The position numbers were made by a program, and so were the translations under genes. From assembly GCA_003170115.1 (NCBI GenBank), contig PMZS01000181.1, positions 1 to 7,619 on the forward strand: a DNA stretch of 7,619 bases. The letters are read 5' to 3'. The stretch's first letter is position 1; the number at the start of each line of letters is the position of its first letter. This DNA comes from Spirochaetaceae bacterium (GTDB lineage: Bacteria; Spirochaetota; Spirochaetia; SZUA-6; Fen-1364). Under the pieces are notes generated by a model. It had not been told where the DNA came from and ran no database searches. It was given only the letters and a program-made list of their open reading frames with translations. This document shows positions 1 through 6,375 of this stretch, piece by piece.

Positions 1-160
1 CTTCTCCTGCACGGACCGGATGGTCTCCCTGAGGGACGGGGCGGGGAATGACAACCGCACGATGACGTGGGAGGAGGTCTCCCGGATGGGCATCCAGTGG
101 CACAGGGACCGGGGGCTCGATTTCTCCCGGCTTCGCATCCCGGGAGGCGCGAGCGAATGA
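1..160 (+). CDS. Group 4 [NiFe]-hydrogenase large (catalytic) subunit, C-terminal end only
   Basis: This is the 3' end of a gene entering from the left; codons read from base 2 and the stop is TGA at 158-160. The first residues are FSCTDRM. This fits the last metal-binding motif of group 4 hydrogenase large subunits, DPCxSCTDR. Base 1 (c) would be the third base of the first cysteine codon, so only the second cysteine (8-10) is inside the window. The large subunit carries the NiFe site that makes or oxidises H2 on the cytoplasmic side. After the CTDR motif 46 residues remain. In E. coli HycE a 32-residue tail is removed by HycI after the corresponding arginine (Arg537, from memory), so this tail is probably a maturation pro-peptide. 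The stop overlaps the next start as ATGA. Family assignment rests on a short motif plus context. The protein could be HycE-like (with a NuoC fusion) or MbhL-like; the window cannot tell. Confidence 0.85.
   Translation, partial: FSCTDRMVSLRDGAGNDNRTMTWEEVSRMGIQWHRDRGLDFSRLRIPGGASE
20..157 (+). other. Predicted cleaved C-terminal pro-peptide of the hydrogenase large subunit
   Basis: The predicted cut lies between the arginine codon CGG at 17-19 and ATG at 20-22. By analogy with HycE, processing occurs Arg|Met after the SCTDR motif. The 46 residues downstream contain no cysteine and end in GGASE. The matching peptidase gene lies at 1456-1974. The cut site is inferred from the E. coli case, not shown here. 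Confidence 0.55.
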
Positions 161-1098
161 GTGCCATTCTGAACCTCGTTTCCATCCTGATTTTTCCCGG
201 CCTTCTCTTCCTCCTCGTGCTGGGCATGGCGGGTCAGTACGTGGACAGGAAACTGTACGCGCGCCTGCAGAACCGCGTCGGCCCCCCCTGGTACCAGCCG
301 GTGGCCGACGTGTTCAAGCTCCTGGGCAAGGAGTCGGTCATCCCTGAAGAGGCTGACCATCGGATGTTCTCACTGGCGCCGATATTCGCCCTCGCCGCGG
401 TGATCGCCGCCTACCTGTACATCCCCCTGTGGAACACAAAGCCGGTGCTCTCGTTCCAGGGTGACCTGGTCGTCGTGCTGTACCTCCTGCTCATACCGAC
501 ACTCACGTTCTTCCTCGGGGGGTGGTACTCGAGGTCAATCTTTTCCACGCTCGGGGCCGTGCGGTCCATCACGCAGCTTTTCGCCTATGAGATCCCCCTT
601 CTCATCGCCCTGCTCTCCCCTGCGCTGCTGGCCAGCTCCTGGTCCATCGCGGGAATTGCCGCCTACTACGGCACCCACCCGTGGCGATGGATGGTGAACC
701 TGCTTGGATTCGCCGTGGGGCTGATCACGCTGCTGGGCAAGCTGGAGCGGGTACCCTTCGACGCCCCCGAGGCGGAGACGGAAATCGTGGCGGGGAGCTT
801 CACGGAGTACAGCGGCCGCTACCTCGCCTTCTTCCGCCTGGCCATAGATTCGGAGGCAATCGTCTCCTCGTCACTCCTTGCGGCGGTGTTTCTTCCCTTC
901 GGTCTGGGCCTCCCGATATGGCTCGGCGTCATCGTGTACCTGGCAAAGGTGGCCGGGATCCTCTCTGTCCTTGCGCTCTTGAGAACGATTTTTGCCCGGC
1001 TCCGCATGGACCAGATGATCAGTTTCTGCTGGCGCTACGTGGCACCTGTTGCGTTCCTGCAGGTCATCATCGACCTGGTTGTGAAGGAGCTCGTCTGA
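157..1098 (+). CDS. Membrane anchor/ion-channel subunit of group 4 hydrogenase, NuoH/HycD/EchB/MbhM family
   Basis: This 313-residue integral membrane protein is homologous to complex I NuoH. It docks the hydrogenase arm to the membrane and helps couple electron transfer to ion movement. About eight hydrophobic helices are visible. Family hallmarks are the loop after helix 1 (D30-R-K-L-Y-A-R-L-Q-N-R-V-G-P-P44), GAVRSITQLFAYEIP in the middle, the acidic loop E197-R-V-P-F-D-A-P-E-A-E-T-E209 followed by the family's EYSG, and RTIFARLRMDQM near the C terminus. Start choice: ATG at 157 has GGGAGG at 142-147, 9 bases upstream, and begins at the first helix. The frame stays open 30 codons further back to an ATG at 67, but that stretch is Gly/Pro/Arg-rich and lies over the large-subunit gene. 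The gene overlaps its neighbours as ATGA upstream and TGATG downstream, so it is translationally coupled. The position after the large subunit matches mbhL-mbhM. Confidence 0.93.
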   Translation: MSAILNLVSILIFPGLLFLLVLGMAGQYVDRKLYARLQNRVGPPWYQPVADVFKLLGKESVIPEEADHRMFSLAPIFALAAVIAAYLYIPLWNTKPVLSFQGDLVVVLYLLLIPTLTFFLGGWYSRSIFSTLGAVRSITQLFAYEIPLLIALLSPALLASSWSIAGIAAYYGTHPWRWMVNLLGFAVGLITLLGKLERVPFDAPEAETEIVAGSFTEYSGRYLAFFRLAIDSEAIVSSSLLAAVFLPFGLGLPIWLGVIVYLAKVAGILSVLALLRTIFARLRMDQMISFCWRYVAPVAFLQVIIDLVVKELV

Positions 1099-1505
1099 TG
1101 AAAGAAAGACACCATCGCCTGGGCTCGATGCTCGAGGCGGTCCTCGGATCCCTCTTCAGAAAACCCGCGACGATCCGCTACCCCTTCGAGAAGTTCGTCA
1201 TGCCCAAGGATTTTCGTGGTCAGCCGAAGTTCCATTCGGAGAAGTGCACCGGCTGCCGCCTGTGTATCCGCGACTGCCCCGCGCAGGCCATCACGATCAC
1301 CAAGATCGGTGAGAAGAAGTTCGAGGCCTCCATCGATCTCGGCCGCTGCGTGTACTGCGCGCAGTGCGCCGAGACCTGCCCGCGGAAGGTCATCGACATC
1401 TCCACCGATTTCGAGCTCGCGCAGCTCGAACGGGGAAAGCTGAAGGTGGTCTTCCATGCAGAAGCCGCATCTGGTTCCTGCCCTGAAGAGAGCACTGGGG
1501 ACTGA
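1098..1505 (+). CDS. 4Fe-4S ferredoxin-like electron-transfer subunit of group 4 hydrogenase, NuoI/HycF/EchF/MbhN family
   Basis: This 135-residue cytoplasmic iron-sulfur protein has two complete CxxCxxCxxxCP motifs: Cys50, 53, 56, 60 and Cys84, 87, 90, 94. Each motif pair binds two [4Fe-4S] clusters in the ferredoxin/NuoI fold and passes electrons between the donor and the hydrogenase small subunit. Before the clusters is the segment RYPFEKFVMPKDFRG, typical of NuoI-type subunits in this complex. After Cys94 there is a 41-residue tail without a recognised domain. Start: ATG 1098, with AAGGAG at 1084-1089 and a spacing of 8, overlapping the previous stop by one base (TGATG). The frame is open upstream, but that part is out-of-frame translation of the membrane-subunit gene. 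The last 50 bases overlap the peptidase gene. MbhN-like naming is suggested by gene order; HycF is the equally valid homologue. Confidence 0.92.
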   Translation: MKERHHRLGSMLEAVLGSLFRKPATIRYPFEKFVMPKDFRGQPKFHSEKCTGCRLCIRDCPAQAITITKIGEKKFEASIDLGRCVYCAQCAETCPRKVIDISTDFELAQLERGKLKVVFHAEAASGSCPEESTGD

Positions 1506-1974
1506 GACTCCTCCCACCGCACGGACGGTCGTCGTGCTCGGCGTCGGGTCCGAGTTGCGCTCGGATGACGCGGCCGGCCTGCGGGTGGCTGCTTCCCTGG
1601 CCGCGGAGGCACTGCCCGGCGTCCGGACCATCGAGGCGGGGCCGGCGCCCGAAAACTGCACGGCGGAAATCCGCCGCCTCCACCCCTCCCACCTCATCAT
1701 CGTGGACTGCGCTCACATGGGGAAAGCGCCCGGCACGCTGGAGGTTTTCACGCCATCAGAGATTGCGGGTGTCTCTTTTGGCACGCATGGGCTGCCGCTC
1801 AGCGTTCTTGCCGAATATCTGCATGCCGAGGTGGGCTGCTCAGTGGCAATCCTCGGCATCCAGCCATCCAACGTGGAGTTTGGAGAGGTTGTGTCACCCC
1901 TCGTCGAGGGTGCCGTCGCCGAGGCGGTTCAGCTCCTGCGCGAATTCTTTGCTCCCGGATCTTTTTTTGCTTGA
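1456..1974 (+). CDS. hycI: Hydrogenase maturation endopeptidase, HycI family (peptidase M52)
   Basis: This 172-residue cytoplasmic protease removes the C-terminal tail of the large subunit after nickel insertion, closing the active site. Motifs align well with E. coli HycI: GVGSELRSDDAAGL at 29-42, EAGPAPENCT at 60-69, VDCAHMG at 83-89, THGLPLSVLAEYL at 110-122 and GIQPSNVEFGE towards the end. The three residues that correspond to the nickel-sensing/binding residues Asp16, Asp62 and His90 of E. coli HycI are Asp38, Asp84 and His111, so the enzyme looks intact. The first 22 residues are an extension relative to E. coli HycI. The ATG at 1456 is favoured by AAGG at 1443-1446 (spacing 9). A shorter start such as GTG 1534 would leave only two residues before the GVG motif and is less likely. 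It overlaps the ferredoxin gene by 50 bases, so it belongs to the hydrogenase operon and its substrate is most likely the large subunit encoded at the left edge. Confidence 0.93.
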   Translation: MQKPHLVPALKRALGTETPPTARTVVVLGVGSELRSDDAAGLRVAASLAAEALPGVRTIEAGPAPENCTAEIRRLHPSHLIIVDCAHMGKAPGTLEVFTPSEIAGVSFGTHGLPLSVLAEYLHAEVGCSVAILGIQPSNVEFGEVVSPLVEGAVAEAVQLLREFFAPGSFFA

Positions 1975-2000
1975 CGCCGGCCGAATACTGCCGTTATTCT
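1971..2000 (+). promoter_or_regulatory. Candidate sigma70-type promoter for the ATPase operon
   Basis: TTGACG at 1971-1976 matches the -35 consensus in 5 of 6 bases. TATTCT at 1995-2000 matches the -10 consensus in 4 of 6, with an 18-base spacer. Transcription would start near 2007, giving a leader of about 47 bases before the first ATPase gene. The -35 box overlaps the hycI stop codon. The remaining gap, up to 2053, has no clear hairpin or operator-like repeat. This is a sequence match only. Confidence 0.4.
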
Positions 2001-2053
2001 GAGTCCGAATCCGGGCCTCCGATCCTTCGATCTGTTTTCTTCGCGGTATCGGC

Positions 2054-2449
2054 ATGCCAAAACAAAAAAAGCGGGCGACACAGGAACTCGAATCCCTCAT
2101 CCCCAAAATCAAGAATGAAGAACTGCGCCTGGAGGACCTGCTCGGTGACGCGCGCGCGCGTGCGAGCGGCATTGTGCGGGATGCGGAGACGCAGGCCGCC
2201 GCACGGATCGAGGCGGCGCGAAACGCGCTCCCGGGGATTCTCCAGGCCGAACGCACCGCGCGTCGTGCGGCCCTGGTGCAGAAAGCCGAGGATGCGGCTC
2301 GCATGGAGTCGGAACGGACCCGGTCCGTGGAACAATCCGCGCGCGCTGCAATGGAAAAAACGGTCGCGTTTATCGTCTCCCTGGTCTGGCCGGGGGCGCG
2401 GCCAAATCCACCTCAGCCGCGGACTACCGCGGCAAAGGTGGCGCCATGA
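2054..2449 (+). CDS. V/A-type ATPase peripheral stalk subunit H/G (NtpF of Enterococcus, AhaH of archaea)
   Basis: This 131-residue, highly charged protein has almost continuous helix-forming sequence from about residue 10 to 105, rich in Glu, Arg and Ala. It fits the long coiled coil that pairs with subunit E to form the peripheral stalk, the stator that resists rotor torque. The end of the helix, AFIVSLVWPG at 105-114, resembles the conserved C-terminal segment of this family. A Pro/Thr-rich tail of about 17 residues follows. The family is poorly conserved, so the call rests mainly on length, composition and its place just before subunit I, as in ntpF-ntpI. Start: ATG 2054 is the first possible start in frame after the hycI gene. 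No Shine-Dalgarno sequence is visible before it. The stop overlaps the subunit I start as ATGA. The gene heads the ATPase operon. Confidence 0.8.
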   Translation: MPKQKKRATQELESLIPKIKNEELRLEDLLGDARARASGIVRDAETQAAARIEAARNALPGILQAERTARRAALVQKAEDAARMESERTRSVEQSARAAMEKTVAFIVSLVWPGARPNPPQPRTTAAKVAP

Positions 2450-4443
2450 TCAGCGAGATGGCCGCGGTGGAGATCATCGGGCCCGTTGAAGTCTTCCACG
2501 AGGCGGTGGAGATCATCCAGGAGGCGGGTGCCCTTCACATCGTGGAGACCCCCCTTGCCGAGTTCGGCCGGACCGGACTGCTTGAAAAGATTCACCTCAC
2601 GGACAACCAGGCGGAGGAGCGTGAGGCATGCGCGAAAACCGCGGAGATCCTCGACGAGATGGCGGCGGACATCCCCGCCCCGCACGTGCGTGCCGTTTCC
2701 GGCCCTTCTTCCGCCGTGGTTCAGATCTACCAGCGTCTCCGCCCGCTTACAATGGAAGCGCTGGCCGCGCGCTCCCGGACCCTCGCGGCCCGGGTGCGCT
2801 CGTTCACCCGCCGTGAGCGCAACATCACCGCCGACATCCACGCACTGGCCGCCTACGAGACGGTGTTCGCCGGCTTTGCGCCCCTGGTGCAGACGCACGA
2901 GCTGCCCCGCGACTTCGAGATGGTCGGGGTGGTCTTCGAGCGCAGGAACAAGCTCGCCCGGGACGCGCTGAACCGGGAGATCGAGCGGATCACCTCGGGC
3001 AGTTTCAAGTTCCTCGAGCAGCCGCTGGACGGCGGTCGCCTGGCCGTGTTGATCGGCTTTCCCCGGCGCAGCGCCGAGCGTGTCCGCTCCTTCGTGGCGA
3101 GCGCCGGTATCGGCAACATGGTCTTCCCCCCGCACCTGAGGGACAAGCCGTTCGAGGAAGCGTACGCCTCGCTCCAGGAGGAAAAAGCGGGACTCGAGGC
3201 CGAGCACCGGCGGCTGCAGAGCCAGATGGATCGGTTTTTCGGCGAGAACGCGGCGGAGATGATCGGTCTTCAACACCTGTGCCACGACAACCTCGCCCGC
3301 TACGATGCCCTGCCGAATTTCGCCCGAACCCGGCATGCTTTCATCATCCAGGGATGGCTGCCGAGGGCGCATGTGGAGCAGCTGGGTGCCAACCTGTCGC
3401 GGCTCTCCGAAGGCCCCCTTGGAGCCAGAGGCTCCCTCGGGGCCGAAGGCCCAGTCGTCCTTCGCGAGGTTCCGGGAAAAACCCTCGGGGTGCCGCCCGT
3501 GCTCCTGGAAAACGCCCAGCCCGTGAGGTCGTTCGAGCCCCTGCTGTCCCTCCTTCCACTCCCCCGGTACGGTTCGATGGATCCAACGATGTTCCTCGCC
3601 ACGTTCTTCCCCCCGATCTTCGGACTCATGCTCGCGGACGCGGGCTATGGGACGATTCTCCTCGGGGCCGCGGCGGTGATGTTCCTGACCGGCCGCGCCC
3701 GTACGCTCCTCCGGAGCCTCGCGCTGATCGCCGCGTCATGCGGGTTTTTCACGGTTGTCTTCGGGTTCGTTTTCGGGGAGCTTTTCGGAGAGCTGGGCCG
3801 AACCTTCGGCCTGCATCCCCTGTGGCAGGAGAGGTTCTCCCTCGCCGCGGGGCGTACGGCGCCGACCCTCCTGGGCTACCTGCTGATCGCGCTCGCCGTG
3901 GGCACCGTGCAGATCCTCTTCGGCCTCGTGCTGGGGGTGGTCAACGCGCGGAGAACCCGGGACAGGAACATGGCGCTGGGAAATCTTGCGCGGATCGCGG
4001 GGCTCGCCGTTCTGTTCTTTTTCGTCGGACGCCTCTCCCGGGTGCTGCCGCCGATCTTCACTTCCTTCGGGATCATTGCACTCCTCGTATTTCTCGTTCT
4101 GATGATCCTGCAGACGATCCGCCACCCCGCCCACGGTCTTCTCCTGCCGCTGGAAATCCTCAGCACCATGGGCAACATCCTCTCCTACGCACGGATCATG
4201 GCCATCGGGATGGCATCGGTGGTGCTGTCTCTCCTGGCGGCCCTGCTCGGAGGGATGATGGGGAGCATCGTGCTCGCCGTCCTCGTCGTCGTGCTCGTGA
4301 ATGCCCTGAACCTCGCCCTCGGGATCATCGATCCAACGATCCAGGGCCTGCGTCTGCACTACGTGGAGTTCTTCACGAAGTTCTATCTTGGGGGCGGCAG
4401 GCCGTTCGCTCCCTTCAAAAAACTCGGAGGTGTGCTGCCATGA
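2446..4443 (+). CDS. ntpI: V/A-type ATPase subunit I (membrane stator, homologue of eukaryotic subunit a)
   Basis: This 665-residue protein forms the two ion half-channels next to the c ring. Residues 1 to about 365 are the cytoplasmic arm that holds the peripheral stalks, opening with the typical VEIIGPVEVFHEAVEIIQEAG pattern split by charged helices. From about 375 onward come roughly eight membrane segments. Hallmarks are D379-P-T with FFPPIFGLMLADAGYG up to 402 at the first membrane helix, STMGNILSYARIMAIGMA at 573-590, and the C-terminal QGLRLHYVEFFTKFYLGGG. Arg583 and Arg636 match the two channel arginines that interact with the c-ring carboxylate. Start: ATG 2446 with AAAGGTG at 2434-2440, overlapping the previous stop as ATGA. 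The length is normal for the family. Residues 323-335 form a short Gly-X-Y run that looks like a local insertion. Coupled by ATGA to subunit K. Confidence 0.96.
   Translation: MISEMAAVEIIGPVEVFHEAVEIIQEAGALHIVETPLAEFGRTGLLEKIHLTDNQAEEREACAKTAEILDEMAADIPAPHVRAVSGPSSAVVQIYQRLRPLTMEALAARSRTLAARVRSFTRRERNITADIHALAAYETVFAGFAPLVQTHELPRDFEMVGVVFERRNKLARDALNREIERITSGSFKFLEQPLDGGRLAVLIGFPRRSAERVRSFVASAGIGNMVFPPHLRDKPFEEAYASLQEEKAGLEAEHRRLQSQMDRFFGENAAEMIGLQHLCHDNLARYDALPNFARTRHAFIIQGWLPRAHVEQLGANLSRLSEGPLGARGSLGAEGPVVLREVPGKTLGVPPVLLENAQPVRSFEPLLSLLPLPRYGSMDPTMFLATFFPPIFGLMLADAGYGTILLGAAAVMFLTGRARTLLRSLALIAASCGFFTVVFGFVFGELFGELGRTFGLHPLWQERFSLAAGRTAPTLLGYLLIALAVGTVQILFGLVLGVVNARRTRDRNMALGNLARIAGLAVLFFFVGRLSRVLPPIFTSFGIIALLVFLVLMILQTIRHPAHGLLLPLEILSTMGNILSYARIMAIGMASVVLSLLAALLGGMMGSIVLAVLVVVLVNALNLALGIIDPTIQGLRLHYVEFFTKFYLGGGRPFAPFKKLGGVLP
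4426..4431 (+). promoter_or_regulatory. Strong Shine-Dalgarno site for subunit K
   Basis: GGAGGT sits 8 bases before the ATG at 4440, inside the 3' end of the subunit I gene. It is the best ribosome-binding match in the ATPase operon. It precedes the subunit needed in the most copies per complex, which fits translational tuning of stoichiometry. It also fixes the K start against the long open frame running upstream. Confidence 0.7.
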
Positions 4444-4778
4444 GAAGGAAAGCGCTGCTCTTCGTCGTCATGCTGTTCGCCCTCTTCGCCACCGCGGGTG
4501 CCGTGTGGGCCGAGGAGGCGCCATCTCAGCAGGCCGCGGCGCAGGAGCCGAAGAAAAGGGACATCGCCGTGGGCCTCATCGCCGCCGCGGCGGCGATCGC
4601 CGTCGGGCTGTGCGCCATCGGCACAGGAATGGCCCAGAGCCGCATTGGCGCGGCCGGCGCGGGCACCATCGCCGAGAAGCCCGAGATGACGGGAACGATC
4701 ATCCTCCTGCTCGCGATTCCTGAGACCATGGTCATCCTCGGATTCGTGGTCGCCATCGTGATGCTCTTCACTCTCTGA
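4440..4778 (+). CDS. ntpK: V/A-type ATPase subunit K (c-ring proteolipid), with N-terminal signal sequence
   Basis: This 112-residue rotor-ring subunit carries ions across the membrane. Residues 1-24 look like a signal peptide: a basic start (RRK), a hydrophobic core and an AVWA|EE cleavage site. A short hydrophilic linker to about residue 40 follows, then two membrane helices at about 42-65 and 85-110. Helix 1 ends with GTGMAQSRIGAAGAG and helix 2 has IPETMVILGF. Glu95 is the ion-binding carboxylate, and Gln66 and Thr96 are possible additional ligands. Thermus thermophilus subunit L has the same plan, including the leader (comparison from memory). One carboxylate per two helices differs from the four-helix Enterococcus NtpK and gives more ions per turn, which suits ATP synthesis. 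Whether H+ or Na+ is carried cannot be settled. The start is fixed by the ribosome-binding site and ATGA overlap. Confidence 0.95.
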   Translation: MRRKALLFVVMLFALFATAGAVWAEEAPSQQAAAQEPKKRDIAVGLIAAAAAIAVGLCAIGTGMAQSRIGAAGAGTIAEKPEMTGTIILLLAIPETMVILGFVVAIVMLFTL

Positions 4779-4783
4779 TTCCC

Positions 4784-5320
4784 ATGGGATCGGAGCCGGG
4801 CCCCGGGGCCCTGATCGGTGCCATAGAGCAACGCGCGGCCGAGGAACGTGCACGGCTCACCGCGGAGGCGGAGAGCCGCGCAAAGGAGATCAGCGCTGCC
4901 GCCGATGCCGAGTGTACACGTCTTCTGGCCGAGGCCATGGTCGCACTCGAGCGCGAGCTGGCGGCCGAGCAGCAGCGCCTCCTCGGCGAGGCGCGGATGC
5001 GGGCACGTGCCGATGGACTTGCCTCCCGACGACAGCTGCTCGCCGAGGCGTTCCAGCGGGCGGAGAAGGAAATCAGCCAGCTGAAGACGGGGTCGGGGGC
5101 GGCAGCGGCGGCAGCGGCGCTCGCCGAGGAAGCGCGGGCGGCGGTCGGCGAGCCTTGCACGATCGACGTATCCGCCGATGGCGGGCGCGTGACGGCAACC
5201 TCCGCGGACGGCAGGCGCAGGGTGGAGAACAGCCTGGAAGGGCGGCTGCGCCGCGCGCAGGTCGCGGCGGAACACCTGGTGGCCGAGCGTCTCTTCGGAG
5301 GAGCGGCCGCACGACCATGA
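4784..5320 (+). CDS. ntpE: V/A-type ATPase subunit E (peripheral stalk)
   Basis: This 178-residue peripheral stalk protein pairs with the H/G subunit and caps the A/B hexamer. Residues 10 to about 100 are a long charged helix with many Glu, Arg and Ala residues. The C-terminal domain from about 115 ends with the family signature NSLEGRLRRAQ (149-159), leading to LVAERLFG. Between the two is TGSG followed by seven alanines (106-112), encoded by a GC-rich repeated stretch at 5099-5119. This is an unusual linker where most family members have a less monotonous sequence. Start: ATG 4784, five bases after the K stop. No clear Shine-Dalgarno sequence is seen, so it may depend on ribosomes finishing subunit K. 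The stop overlaps subunit C as ATGA. Confidence 0.9.
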   Translation: MGSEPGPGALIGAIEQRAAEERARLTAEAESRAKEISAAADAECTRLLAEAMVALERELAAEQQRLLGEARMRARADGLASRRQLLAEAFQRAEKEISQLKTGSGAAAAAAALAEEARAAVGEPCTIDVSADGGRVTATSADGRRRVENSLEGRLRRAQVAAEHLVAERLFGGAAARP

Positions 5321-6375
5321 GCGACTACGACTACCTCAACGCCCGGGTGCGCGGGATGAGCACGGAGCTCCTCTCCCGGGATTTCTACGAGCAGGTGCTT
5401 TCGGCGGCTTCCGAGAATATTCTCCTTGACGCTCTTCTCGGCTCTTCCTACGGGCCCGAGCTCCAGGAGGAGCTCCCTCGGCACGCGGCGGATCCGGTCT
5501 CCAGAGCGATCGAGGCGGCCCTTCGAAGGAATACCGGCGCGACGTTCGCCCGGCTTTTGTCCGCGGCTCCGCCTGAGCCCCGTCGGCTGATCGCTCTTCA
5601 GCTCAACCGGTGGGACGTGGCGAACGTCGTCGCTCTCCTCCGAGGAAGGCTCGCGGGCGTGGAGCCCCACGAGGCCCTCGCGGGGACGCTTCCAATCGGG
5701 GAGCTGACCGAGACCCAGCTGGGAGAGCTCGCGGCAGAAACGGACGTGGAGCGGCTGGCGGAGGCGCTCACCACATGGAAGCAGCCCATCGGCTTCGAGC
5801 TTCGCCGGGCCATCCGCGAATGCGACGCCCCCGCGGACCCGCGCGCGCTGGAGCGTGCCCTGTACCGCGCGTACTTCACGTGGGCGCTTGCCCAGCTCCG
5901 GGAGAACGACCCCCACGAGGGACTGGTGCGGCAATGCATCCGCCGGCACATCGACATGATGAATGTCGTGACTATCCTCACCATGATTCGGCAGAAGGAA
6001 GGGACGGTCTCCGGAGGCGAAGAGCTCTTTGAACGGGGCATGCTGAAAGAGAAATCACTGCGGGAGCTGCGATCCTGCGAAACTCTCGAGCACGCGTTCG
6101 AGACGCTCGTGGACACGTACCTTGCCCCCGGGGTGGAGAAAGGCATCCTCACCTACGGGCAGACGCAGAGCCTCGGGGTCATGGAGCGTTTCCTGGAGGC
6201 GGTGGCGGTCGAGCGCGCCTGCCGTTTTTTCCGGCAGGACATGCTGGGCATGGCCGTGCCGCTCGGCTTCCTCTGGCGGAAGTACAGCGAGTATGTGAAC
6301 CTTCGGCTCCTGGCCCGGGCGGCGCTGTTCAGGATGCCGGCGAGTACCGTGCGGCTGGAGCTGGTCATTGTCTAG
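5317..6375 (+). CDS. ntpC: V/A-type ATPase subunit C (AC39/subunit d family, c-ring to central stalk coupler)
   Basis: This 352-residue, mostly helical soluble protein sits as a funnel on the c ring and links it to the central rotor (D and F). Recognisable parts are the N-terminal YDYLNARVRGM (4-14), the middle segment with IDMMNVVTILTMIRQK, typical of the family's repeated NxxxLLR-type helices, and the C-terminal KYSEYVNLRLLARA (322-335). The length is close to the usual 320-360. The start ATG 5317 overlaps the subunit E stop as ATGA. GGAGGAG at 5297-5303 is a possible ribosome site, although 13 bases away. The frame is open far upstream to about 4912, but that part is out-of-frame subunit E sequence. 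The gene ends in TAG, the only non-TGA stop in the window, and overlaps subunit F by 8 bases. Confidence 0.93.
   Translation: MSDYDYLNARVRGMSTELLSRDFYEQVLSAASENILLDALLGSSYGPELQEELPRHAADPVSRAIEAALRRNTGATFARLLSAAPPEPRRLIALQLNRWDVANVVALLRGRLAGVEPHEALAGTLPIGELTETQLGELAAETDVERLAEALTTWKQPIGFELRRAIRECDAPADPRALERALYRAYFTWALAQLRENDPHEGLVRQCIRRHIDMMNVVTILTMIRQKEGTVSGGEELFERGMLKEKSLRELRSCETLEHAFETLVDTYLAPGVEKGILTYGQTQSLGVMERFLEAVAVERACRFFRQDMLGMAVPLGFLWRKYSEYVNLRLLARAALFRMPASTVRLELVIV
6357..6360 (+). promoter_or_regulatory. Shine-Dalgarno site supporting a TTG start for subunit F
   Basis: GGAG lies 7 bases before TTG at 6368, within the end of the subunit C gene. It supports TTG over the later GTG at 6389, which would remove the conserved first strand of subunit F. 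Confidence 0.55.

Noticed and set aside
67..156. Extra 30 codons before the NuoH-like subunit
   Set aside because: The extension overlaps the large-subunit tail and is Gly/Pro/Arg-rich. ATG 157 has a good ribosome site and begins at the first membrane helix.
1962..1968. Run of seven T at the end of hycI as an intrinsic terminator
   Set aside because: No GC-rich hairpin precedes it and it lies inside the coding sequence, before the stop codon.
1975..2053. Riboswitch or small RNA in the junction
   Set aside because: At 79 bases, without stable-looking inverted repeats or known conserved motifs, it is better explained as a promoter and short leader.
2413..3372. 319-codon open frame on the minus strand
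   Set aside because: It is the mirror of the subunit I arm, has no recognisable motif and no plausible ribosome site, and follows the codon bias of the + strand gene.
3279..4439. Long upstream extension of the subunit K frame
   Set aside because: It is a Pro/Arg-rich shadow of subunit I. K starts at 4440, where the ribosome site and signal peptide are.
4912..5316. Upstream extension of the subunit C frame
   Set aside because: It is out-of-frame subunit E sequence. The conserved C-subunit N terminus begins at 5317.
4768..5949. 393-codon open frame on the minus strand
   Set aside because: It lies opposite the well-supported E and C subunit genes. Its product is Arg/Ser/Ala-rich low complexity without a domain, as expected for antisense frames in GC-rich DNA.
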